From: Thermoplasmata archaeon
GTDB taxonomy: Archaea; Thermoplasmatota; Thermoplasmata; Lutacidiplasmatales; UBA184
Direction of reading: 5' to 3'
NCBI GenBank assembly: GCA_027314915.1
Contig: DAHUZZ010000003.1
Span: 1-64,000, forward strand
DNA length: 64,000 nucleotides
Each line of letters opens with the position of its first letter. The first letter of the stretch is position 1. The notes under the pieces were generated by a model. That model ran no database searches. It worked only from the letters and a program-made list of their open reading frames with translations, and was not told the DNA's origin. This document shows, piece by piece, positions 56,868-64,000 of the stretch. A program made the position numbers and the translations under genes.

Positions 56868-57008
56868 GGCCCTAATACCCATCCGATCCGCGGCGGGGCT
56901 CCACCGTTCCCCGGCGGAGATCGCGGCGGCGCGCCGGCGGAAATCACGGCGGAATCCCCCAGCGGAGGGCCGCTCCACCATCGGTACCGTCGAATGGGTA
57001 TTAGGGCC
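56868..57008. repeat. Perfect 15-bp inverted repeat GGCCCTAATACCCAT / ATGGGTATTAGGGCC in a divergent intergenic region
   Basis: Arms 56868-56882 and 56994-57008; related TGGGTATTAGGG at 59591-59602. Confidence 0.85.
56911..56952 (+). repeat. Imperfect 19-bp direct repeat (iteron-like)
   Basis: CCGGCGGAGATCGCGGCGG (56911-56929) and CCGGCGGAAATCACGGCGG (56934-56952); two mismatches, 23-bp period. Confidence 0.7.
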
Positions 57009-57030
57009 AGAGGAGGTATCTCCGCTGGCG

Positions 57031-58371
57031 ATGCCGCCGAAGGCTTCGCCACGTACCGCTGGGACCTCCGCCCAGAACACCGCCGTGGCCGCTGGGGATT
57101 CCGCCGAAGCCGGCGGAGCCGCCGCTGAGGGCTCCGCCGAGGACCGCCGGGTCGGCGCGGAGCGTGCGGCGACCTCCGCCGACATGGAGAGGGCGCGGGC
57201 GAAGGCCGACCGGATCCGGCTCCTGGCGGGCATGGGCGTATCCCCGAGCGCGATCGCGAGGGACTCGTCGGTGCCCGTCCGCGCGGTCCGCGCTCTCCTT
57301 GAGGAGTCACCTCCGACCGGCCCTGTCGACCCCGCCGCGCCGGCCCCCCCGGACGAGCCACCCGCTCCGTCGCTGTCGAAGTCCACTCGTGAGCGACTCG
57401 AGAAGGCGATGGCAGCGCTAGGGCCTGCGCCCAGGAACGATCCGTTCGACCTCTCGAACATCCAGCCACCGGCGCCCGACGGCGGCGCCGGCATCGCGCT
57501 GGGCAGGAACTTCTCGATCATGACGAACGAGGACGCGTTCATGAAGAGCGCCCTCACGTTCGGCGTCGACAATGGGATCGCGGCCGGGATCGGGATCCAG
57601 TTCTTCAACTCCGGACGGAAGGTCTCCGACTACCGGGAGTTGGAGGCCATCATCCGCCGGGCGGGTGTCAGGCCGAACATCAGCAGCTCAATCGTTTCGA
57701 CCTACCGTAGCCTAGTGGATCCGAACGCCGGCAAGCTGGCTCCTGGCGCCTGGTCCCCAGCGGGCGACGAAGACGACGCGATCACCCGGACGCGCCAAGC
57801 GCTCCTAGCAGATCGACTGGAGCGCCTCGAGGGGTTGCGCCTGGATCGCCTCGAACGTGAGCTCGTGGGCGGAACCGGCGGCGCGTCGTCGGCCGAGCCG
57901 GAGGTCGTTCGCCTCCGCGCCGAGCTCGACGTCCTCAAGCGTGAGAAGGACCAGAGGGCGCTGCTCGACGGAGTCACCGCCCAGCTTAGCGCTCAGATCA
58001 AGCCGCTCCAGGATCAGCTCGCCGAACTGCGGTCCCGTCCGGCGGCCGGTCCCAAGTCGCTGACCGATGTCCAGGCCGGTGTCTACGAGAGCGTGGCGGC
58101 GGCGTTGATCAAGACCGCCGACAACAAGTTGGCCAGGTCCGGCGCCGGTCAGGCCTTCTTGCAGAAGCTGGTCGCGGAGGTCGGGCCCGGCTGGGCTCGC
58201 AAGCTGTCCGTCGAATTGAACCCCGACGGCCCGCCGCCCGAAGTCCTGGCCGCGACGGTTCCCACCGAGGCGGATCTTCTGCTCGCCGCCGCGAGCCTCG
58301 GAGGTCATCCCGCCGCGGTCGAGCCGGAGACGGCGCCTGCGCAGCGCACCCCGTCGTTTCGGTACAACTAG
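57031..58371 (+). CDS. Hypothetical element protein with N-terminal HTH-like and C-terminal coiled-coil regions
   Basis: RLLAGMGVSPSAIARDSSVPVRAVRALLEE (HTH-like); coiled coil RTRQALLADRLERLEGLRLDRLEREL...VVRLRAELDVLKREKDQ; RBS-like GGAGG upstream. Confidence 0.75.
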   Translation: MPPKASPRTAGTSAQNTAVAAGDSAEAGGAAAEGSAEDRRVGAERAATSADMERARAKADRIRLLAGMGVSPSAIARDSSVPVRAVRALLEESPPTGPVDPAAPAPPDEPPAPSLSKSTRERLEKAMAALGPAPRNDPFDLSNIQPPAPDGGAGIALGRNFSIMTNEDAFMKSALTFGVDNGIAAGIGIQFFNSGRKVSDYRELEAIIRRAGVRPNISSSIVSTYRSLVDPNAGKLAPGAWSPAGDEDDAITRTRQALLADRLERLEGLRLDRLERELVGGTGGASSAEPEVVRLRAELDVLKREKDQRALLDGVTAQLSAQIKPLQDQLAELRSRPAAGPKSLTDVQAGVYESVAAALIKTADNKLARSGAGQAFLQKLVAEVGPGWARKLSVELNPDGPPPEVLAATVPTEADLLLAAASLGGHPAAVEPETAPAQRTPSFRYN

Positions 58372-59046
58372 ATGATCGACGTCAACACCGCGACAGGCCG
58401 ATCCGAGTTCGTGCGGAAGGCGCTTCGGGTCGCAGTGGCGGAGATCAACGCTTCCGCAGCTCAGCTTCCGCCGCCTCCGCCCTCCCTCGCGGGCCGTTCG
58501 GTCACCGTGATGGTCGTCGTGCTTAACGACGCGACCCAGGCGCGCTTGGTCACCCAGAACGTCGACGACGGCCGCGGCGGCACGCGCCTGGTCCGGATGC
58601 CGGACTTGAACCTGCTGACCTCGCCCGTTCGGGTCGAGGGCACCGCGGTGTGCCTCCGCTTCGGCCCGGGGGTGCATGCCGAGATCGTGACCGAGGTCGT
58701 GAGCGAGACCAACGCCTCCGCGTTCATGGCGTTCGACACGTTCGTGTGCTTGACGTTGGGTTACACTTCCAGGCGGTTGCCCGACGGCTCCGTGGAGAAG
58801 GAGCCCTTCGACCTCGCGCGCGGTTTTCTCCGCGGCGTCGTCGACGGTCCGAACGTCGAAACTTTGCTTCCGGAAATGGCCCAGCTCGGGGATGCCCTGG
58901 TCCTGGTCCGCCGCCGGTTGGATTCGTTGCGCGCCCAAGCTACCGCAGGGATCGCGCCGCCTGAGGCCGCCGCCGAACTGGCCACCCCCGGGCCGCGACG
59001 GATTACCCCTGTCCCCGGATCTTCCGGTCAGGAGAGCGGCGCGTGA
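58372..59046 (+). CDS. Hypothetical element protein
   Basis: Directly abuts the previous stop; coherent sequence MIDVNTATGRSEFVRKALRVAVAEINASAAQ...GLGYTSRRLPDG-type core. Confidence 0.65.
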   Translation: MIDVNTATGRSEFVRKALRVAVAEINASAAQLPPPPPSLAGRSVTVMVVVLNDATQARLVTQNVDDGRGGTRLVRMPDLNLLTSPVRVEGTAVCLRFGPGVHAEIVTEVVSETNASAFMAFDTFVCLTLGYTSRRLPDGSVEKEPFDLARGFLRGVVDGPNVETLLPEMAQLGDALVLVRRRLDSLRAQATAGIAPPEAAAELATPGPRRITPVPGSSGQESGA

Positions 59047-59255
59047 CGCCGGGCGAGGACGCGATCCCCGAGATGGTCGCCAAGCGGCCGATCCTGGCCC
59101 TCGTCGCCGGCAGGGTCCAGACCGAGCTGGGCAAGCTCGACGACGCGCTCGCCCGCGTCGGGGCTCTCGAGTTGAGGCTCGCGGAAGTGGAGGTCCGGGT
59201 CGGCGCCCTGGAAGCCAAGAGGGCGCGCCGGAAGAAGTGGGCGAGCGGGAAGTGA
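59043..59255 (+). CDS. Small coiled-coil element protein
   Basis: GRVQTELGKLDDALARVGALELRLAEVEVRVGALEAKRARRKK; GTGA overlap. Confidence 0.6.
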   Translation: MTPGEDAIPEMVAKRPILALVAGRVQTELGKLDDALARVGALELRLAEVEVRVGALEAKRARRKKWASGK

Positions 59256-59259
59256 TCTC

Positions 59260-59586
59260 GTGTGGGCTTCCACGCGCGAGGCCCGGTCCGGCCCGGTCAT
59301 CGGCCTGGTCGAGATCATCGTGCCCGTGCCGGGCGACGGGCGGCAGCTGATCGTAGCACGCCTGACCGAGAGGATCTCGTTCACGATCGGGAGGCGCATC
59401 AGCGTGCCGATGATCGTCCGGACTGTCGACGTCGAGAAGGTGAGGTCCCCCGTGATCCGCGTCCAGGTCGCTCGGGAGCAGGATACGCCACGCAAGATGA
59501 GCGAGCAGCTCGCGGCGGCGTTGGTCAAGGAGATCGAGGCCGTGATCGAGGCGGAGCTCGAGGGCGGGAAGCTCGGGATCGGCTGA
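59260..59586 (+). CDS. Hypothetical element protein
   Basis: GLVEIIVPVPGDGRQLIVARLTERISFTIGRRISVPMIVRTVDVEKVRSPVIRVQVAREQ. Confidence 0.6.
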   Translation: MWASTREARSGPVIGLVEIIVPVPGDGRQLIVARLTERISFTIGRRISVPMIVRTVDVEKVRSPVIRVQVAREQDTPRKMSEQLAAALVKEIEAVIEAELEGGKLGIG

Positions 59587-59624
59587 CGGGTGGGTATTAG
59601 GGGTAGCCCGCCGGTCCGGCGACG

Positions 59625-59936
59625 ATGCCGACCCCGATCTTGGACGCCATCCGCGGCGCGATCGCCCGACGCCAACGCCTCACGGACTTCCGGGGCGTCG
59701 TCGCACGCCCCGGTCCGAGCAGTGCCAGATACACCGATGCGCCGAAACTCGCTCCTCCGCCCGGGAACTTGCCGGCGCTACGGCAGTCGTTCCATGGCGT
59801 GGTCGTTCCCGACACGTACGAGCGGGCGCCGGCGCCCGCGCGGGATCGCGGATCGGTCCCCGGCGGCACGCCGTCCGCGTCGGCGGCCCCACCTCGATCG
59901 AGGAGCGAGCTGTTCGGCTTCCAGATTCCGCCCTGA
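59625..59936 (+). CDS. Hypothetical Pro-rich element protein
   Basis: MPTPILDAIRGAIARRQRLTDFRGVVARPGPSSARYTDAPKLAPPPGNLPAL; start about 22 bp after the third GGTATTAG motif. Confidence 0.5.
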   Translation: MPTPILDAIRGAIARRQRLTDFRGVVARPGPSSARYTDAPKLAPPPGNLPALRQSFHGVVVPDTYERAPAPARDRGSVPGGTPSASAAPPRSRSELFGFQIPP

Positions 59937-59937
59937 G

Positions 59938-60516
59938 ATGACCGTGCCTGGCAAGCGAGCCGATCCGAAGGTCCGACGGTCGGGTTACCGCTCGATCCGC
60001 CCGGCCGACCATCCGGGCGGTCCCTGGATCGGTCACTCGAACGCCGCCGGCATGGTCGACCTGGGGCCGCACCCGCTCGCCGTCACCTACGCGCCGACAG
60101 GCCCCGCGCCGCCCGCCCCGAAGCCGACCCCCGTGCCGACGGTGGTGATCCACCCGACGTACAGCTCGAAGCGCCGGATCGGTCAGGTCGGCGTACTGCG
60201 TCTCGACGACGCGGAGGTCCCGCCGCCGTGGGTCGAGGAGCGGCCCCTCCCTGGGCCGCCGGACGCTGCCCCCGCGGTCGCGACCGTCCGCCACGTGCCC
60301 ATGCGCGCCGAGGACTGCTTGCCCTACGTCCCCGAGGGCACCCGCGCCATCGAGGGCATCCCCCCGGTCAACGCGGGGGAGCAGGCGGAGCGCACGGCGG
60401 CCTGGGGCGAGGCGTTCGGAGGGGTGATGTTCGGGGCCCCGCTCGTGGCGGGCAGCCTCGTCCTCCCGCCGTCCACCCCGATCGTCCTCACCCACCAGGA
60501 GGGGATCGGCCAGTGA
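59938..60516 (+). CDS. Hypothetical element protein
   Basis: MTVPGKRADPKVRRSGYRSIRPADHPGGPWIGHSNAAGMVDLG...EGTRAIEGIPPVNAGEQAERTAAWGEAFGG. Confidence 0.6.
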   Translation: MTVPGKRADPKVRRSGYRSIRPADHPGGPWIGHSNAAGMVDLGPHPLAVTYAPTGPAPPAPKPTPVPTVVIHPTYSSKRRIGQVGVLRLDDAEVPPPWVEERPLPGPPDAAPAVATVRHVPMRAEDCLPYVPEGTRAIEGIPPVNAGEQAERTAAWGEAFGGVMFGAPLVAGSLVLPPSTPIVLTHQEGIGQ

Positions 60517-60611
60517 GCGCGCTCGCCTGGTTCGTGCCGGTGGTTGTGGGCGTGGCGGTGTTCCTCGTGATCCGCGCCGTGGGGCTCCGGGCCGCGGCCA
60601 CCGCCGGCTGA
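60513..60611 (+). CDS. 32-aa single-TM micropeptide
   Basis: GTGA overlap with the upstream gene; VSALAWFVPVVVGVAVFLVIRAVGLRAAATAG. Confidence 0.45.
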   Translation: MSALAWFVPVVVGVAVFLVIRAVGLRAAATAG

Positions 60612-61029
60612 TCGCCGGGCGTGTGCCACGGCGGGCGGGAGATGGCGGGGAACGCGCGCCCGCGATCGCCCTGTTGCCCGAGGGCCGTCCTCGATCCGGC
60701 GTACAAGCCGCGTGCGTCCGAGGGGACGACGCGCCATCCCCTCTACAGCCAGCGAATCCCTCGGTTCCGAAGGTACGTCTGTTCGTCGTGCCGGGCCCCG
60801 TGGGTGTACGACGTCCAGAACGACACTTGGAAGTCCACCTGGTAGCCCGATCCCCGGGGTGGGTTCTTGGGCCGGACGCTCCTACGGGGCCCCGTCGGGC
60901 CGAAGTCGGAGCAGCGCGCGAGCGCCCTACCGGCACGGGTCCTACACTCCGAGCAGGAGCGCGATGATCCGCCGCCAAGCGGGGAGCAGCATCCCGTCGA
61001 TTCCAAGGAGCTGAGGAGTGCCGTGGCGT

Positions 61030-61046
61030 ACGGTACTTAGTACCGT
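61030..61046. repeat. Perfect palindrome ACGGTAC-TTA-GTACCGT spanning the stop codon of the 61037 gene
   Basis: 7-bp perfect arms; the minus-strand TAA stop is exactly the 3-nt spacer. Confidence 0.75.
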
Positions 61047-61834
61047 TTGTAACTCTCTGTCCGGGAGACCACTGAGGACCCTTCGGGCATCAGCGTCGCG
61101 ACGAGCCCTGAGGGCTTGGCGGCCGGCGGCGGGGGCGAGGCGGGCGGTTCCTGCAGTCCGGCGACCGGTGGCTCCGCGAAGTTGATCTTGTTGTGGATGG
61201 CGTTCTCGATCTCGCTCTTGCAGCGCACGAGGTCCTTGTTCGCGTTCTGCCAGTTGAGAGCGTTGCCGTACACCACAAGGGCCGACACGACCCCCGCCAG
61301 GATCAGGAGGACGTACACCGTTTGTGAGAAGTCCGAAGATCCGGAGATATAACCGGCGAATGTGATGGAGGCGACGATCAGAAGCACCGCTAGGGCGGCC
61401 CACCCCTGCCGGGTGTACGAGGCGCACTTGTCGTACAGGACCCTCAGTCGTTCGATCCGTTCCTTGTTCCCGGTGCGCTCTCGGGCCTGTGCTAGGAGCT
61501 TTTCGAGGTCGGCCCGGAGAGCGGGGGCCTTGAGTCGAATGATCTCCTCTAGCGCGTGGACCGTGGCGCCTCCGTCCGCGGACGTTCCGGTAGCGGACCC
61601 CCGGCCGCTCTGCATCGCCTTCCAAAGTTCCGAAGTTGCGAGCGATCGTGCGAACTCTTGGGTCGCAAGATCGTCGAGGTCCTTGCACTTCTTCCAGTTC
61701 TCGTCGTAGAACTCCTTCTTGTCGGCCTCGTACTGACGAGCGGGTGCAGCCCCGCCCAGGAAGTAAAGATCCGCGGCGCCCGCGATGGCCGCCACGACCA
61801 ACGCGCCCAGAAGCGCGGGATCCGGCGGCGTCAT
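61037..61834 (-). CDS. Membrane protein: N-terminal TM, coiled coil, 2-TM hairpin
   Basis: LLGALVVAAIAGAADLYFLGG; EKLLAQARERTGNKERIERLRVLYDKC; WAALAVLLIVASITFAGYISG...VYVLLILAGVVSALVVYGNAL. Confidence 0.75.
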   Translation of the reverse strand: MTPPDPALLGALVVAAIAGAADLYFLGGAAPARQYEADKKEFYDENWKKCKDLDDLATQEFARSLATSELWKAMQSGRGSATGTSADGGATVHALEEIIRLKAPALRADLEKLLAQARERTGNKERIERLRVLYDKCASYTRQGWAALAVLLIVASITFAGYISGSSDFSQTVYVLLILAGVVSALVVYGNALNWQNANKDLVRCKSEIENAIHNKINFAEPPVAGLQEPPASPPPPAAKPSGLVATLMPEGSSVVSRTESYKRY

Positions 61835-62364
61835 GCGGGGGGAGACCCGAGGACCTCCTCCCTGATCTTGGAGTTCACGGTGTACGCCGGGTAGCTGGAG
61901 TAGACGTAGAAGAGGAGAGCGCTGAGCGGAGCCGCGTTGAACCTGGACTTGATGGAGTAGAAGCCTTGGGCTGTCTCTTCCGGGAGGCCTATCCAGACAC
62001 CGGCGCCGCGGGAGTACCCCGCCTGGGTCAGGCCGACCCGGGCCGCCTCCTGATGCCCGGACTTCTCTTGGGACACCATGCCCATCTCGGTCAGACGCTC
62101 CAGCTCCCGCTGCACAGCGTACGAGGACGGGCCGTAAGGCCCTGCGGTGAACTCGAAAGCGAGTTCCCCCCGCCGCCCGGGTTCTGTCTCGGCCTGGACG
62201 AGGAAGAGCTCCTTCATGAGTCTAGTCCGTCCGTCGACCGGCGCGGCGAACGTGAGCTTCCCCGAATCGTTCTTGCCGTCCGGGCAGACGAGGATCGCGT
62301 AGATCGCCGCCTCGGCGTCGAGCCGCGCGGTCTGTTCCGCGCGGATCCCGCCCGTGGGATCCAT
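61831..62364 (-). CDS. HTH-type protein, possibly YwgA/SocA-like
   Basis: RTRLMKELFLVQAE...LAFEFTAGPYGPSSYAVQRELERLTEMGMVSQEKSG resembles (Y/F)xxGPYS..L..DLe.L...G(L/M)(I/V); ATGA overlap with the TM gene. Confidence 0.55.
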   Translation of the reverse strand: MDPTGGIRAEQTARLDAEAAIYAILVCPDGKNDSGKLTFAAPVDGRTRLMKELFLVQAETEPGRRGELAFEFTAGPYGPSSYAVQRELERLTEMGMVSQEKSGHQEAARVGLTQAGYSRGAGVWIGLPEETAQGFYSIKSRFNAAPLSALLFYVYSSYPAYTVNSKIREEVLGSPPA

Positions 62365-62538
62365 GTGTCTAGCTGCGGGAGCGGCCGTCTTAAACCCCCC
62401 GCCCGCGCGGTAACGCGTTCGACACCGTCGATCGCCGGCGTGGGCGACGCCGTTCGGAAGATAAGGAGTTGGGGGGGGCCCGCGCGGTGCCCCCGGATGG
62501 GCCGCGCGGACCGGCCACCGCGCGGTTCCGCCGCGACG

Positions 62539-63576
62539 TCACTTGATGTAGACCTTGGCGCCGCGTTCGGTGAGCGAACCCGCGGAGTCGTTGAAGGCCT
62601 GCGTGTCGCGGAGGCCCCCGGTGCAGAGGACCACGATCACCCTGTTGCCGAACAGCTTCTGGTAGCCCTCGACCTGGCCGGTCAGCGTTTGGAGCGGCTG
62701 CCGGGTCTTCGGGTACTTGATCTCGATGACCGCGCCGCACGCGACGAGGTCCGCCCGAGTTCCCCCTACCGCCATCTGGTGGACCACCTTCTGGCTCCGG
62801 AAGTGGCCCGAAATGGCCCCGGCGAGCTCCGCCTCGTAGTTGATCTCCTCGTCCCAGTGCTTGGTGAAGGTGTACGAGTCGAGGAACTTGCAAAGGTCAT
62901 CGAACTGGCCGACGTCTGGTTGGGACGCGAGCGGGGGGGCCGGACCGGAGGACGCGGCGGGCGCGGAGTGCGACGGGGTAGGCGCCGCCACCACGTGGTC
63001 AGGGACGCGGATCTGAGGGGGAGCCGGGGCGGTCGCGACGGCAGTGCGTTCCGCGTCGGAGAGGGCCGAATCGCTCGCCGTGGCGGCGGGTTTCGGTTTG
63101 GGTGCCCAGCCCTGCTTCTTGCCCAAGTCGACCAAATGGGCCTGGAGCCGACCCTTCTCGCCGATCAGCATGTCCTTGGCGTCCATCTGGAAGAAGCTCT
63201 TCTTCGCCGGAAGGGGGAGATCCAGATCGCGCAGGAGCTTCCGCATGTCCTCCTCTGACATCCGCCCGAACACCTCGTCCAAGGAGAGCGTCGAGTCCGC
63301 GAGCACTCGATCGGCCAGCTCGTCCTTTGGTCCGCTAGGGGACCTGCCAGACTTCTCGAGGATCGCCGAGAGGTCGCTCTTTCCGAGATACTTTCGCACC
63401 GCGAGCTCGGTCACCGTCTGGGACGGCGTCGCTTCCGTTTGCCCCACCGGCCGGGCGAACGGGGACCCGAGATAAAGGGAAACGGTCGTAGCTCGAGCTG
63501 CCCGATCCCCTGCGGGAAAAGGGGGGGTCCTCAGCTCGACGAGGCGAACTCGACCGCCGAGAAGGGTCCCAGTCAT
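62539..63576 (-). CDS. SAP domain plus PD-(D/E)XK nuclease-like protein
   Basis: SDLSAILEKSGRSPSGPKDELADRVL (SAP); C-term YEAELAGAISGHFR...GTRADLVACGAVIEIKYPKTRQPLQTLTGQVEGYQKLFGNRVIVVLCTGG (D-x-EIK then QxxxY). Confidence 0.75.
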   Translation of the reverse strand: MTGTLLGGRVRLVELRTPPFPAGDRAARATTVSLYLGSPFARPVGQTEATPSQTVTELAVRKYLGKSDLSAILEKSGRSPSGPKDELADRVLADSTLSLDEVFGRMSEEDMRKLLRDLDLPLPAKKSFFQMDAKDMLIGEKGRLQAHLVDLGKKQGWAPKPKPAATASDSALSDAERTAVATAPAPPQIRVPDHVVAAPTPSHSAPAASSGPAPPLASQPDVGQFDDLCKFLDSYTFTKHWDEEINYEAELAGAISGHFRSQKVVHQMAVGGTRADLVACGAVIEIKYPKTRQPLQTLTGQVEGYQKLFGNRVIVVLCTGGLRDTQAFNDSAGSLTERGAKVYIK

Positions 63577-64000
63577 TCGTGAGCCGGGCGGCAACGGCCG
63601 CACATGCACTGCATCTGTTGAAGGTCCGTATCGGCCACGTGGCCGGGAAGGACCGCGCGTGTGAACAGCTCGCCCAGAGCAACGAACGCGCCGCGTTCGG
63701 GATGCGTCCTAGCCGACTTCAAGAGGAGCTTCTTGTGCTCGATGACGTCGTGAACCGCATCCCACGCGAGTGCGTCGGCTTCCCGGTTTTGGTCCTCCGG
63801 GACCCAGCACCAGTCCACGGAGGCGAACGCCTTGCCCACCTCTCGAATGAGCTTCTCGCGGTGGGCGATCGCCCGCGCGTCGGCCACACCTGGCCGTACG
63901 GGGGAACCGGCCGCGAGACGCTCCATTAGGGACTTCGAGTCTCCGTACATTCGAACCCGACCGGCGAAGCCCCTCTCTCTCAGGTAGTGGAGCGCTGAGA
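63573..64000 (-). CDS. RNase H-like protein, C-terminal part (5' end outside window)
   Basis: SALHYLRERGFAGRVRMYGDSKSLMERL...VDWCWVPEDQNREADALAWDAV; ends with a Cys-containing tail QMQCMCGRCRPAHE; ATGA overlap with the nuclease. Confidence 0.7.
   Translation of the reverse strand, partial: SALHYLRERGFAGRVRMYGDSKSLMERLAAGSPVRPGVADARAIAHREKLIREVGKAFASVDWCWVPEDQNREADALAWDAVHDVIEHKKLLLKSARTHPERGAFVALGELFTRAVLPGHVADTDLQQMQCMCGRCRPAHE

Noticed and set aside
1-64000. CRISPR arrays, rRNA and tRNA genes
   Set aside because: No regularly spaced repeats, no rRNA-like blocks and no convincing cloverleaf or T-loop context noticed by eye; GGTTCGA-like strings were inside coding genes. A tRNAscan/CRISPR finder run would be decisive.

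Overview
High-GC archaeal chromosome segment, probably Thermoplasmatota-like; the lineage call is inference from gene content (GGGP synthase, DGGGP synthase, CarS, EndA splicing endonuclease, archaeal GHMP shikimate kinase, DTD2/GEK1 deacylase). About 5-50 kb is dense core genome. It includes a shikimate operon ending in asd, aspartokinase and a TrpF-like gene; an archaeal lipid, pyrE and endA block; a giant Kelch/Ig surface protein divergent from a PQQ-propeller/PKD protein; an M16 peptidase pair; and an arsC-like phosphatase next to an aquaporin. About 49.4-64 kb is accessory. It holds an MBL/TetR operon with a perfect operator, a zinc-ribbon-MNT/HepT toxin-antitoxin pair with an inverted repeat around its TATA box, a frameshifted HxlR gene, and two divergent paralogous tyrosine recombinases. 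One recombinase is intact; the other is broken three ways (G7 frameshift, amber codon at the conserved RPY Tyr, catalytic Tyr to His). These are followed by a compact run of genes I could not assign to families, downstream of an inverted-repeat/iteron-like intergenic region. The right edge carries a minus-strand set: RNase H-like, SAP plus PD-(D/E)XK nuclease, a possible YwgA-like HTH protein, and a coiled-coil 2-3 TM protein. That set is the best candidate for an undescribed defence or element-borne system. All calls were made by eye from the sequence and supplied ORFs; no searches were run. Long antisense ORFs in GC-rich genes were discounted.
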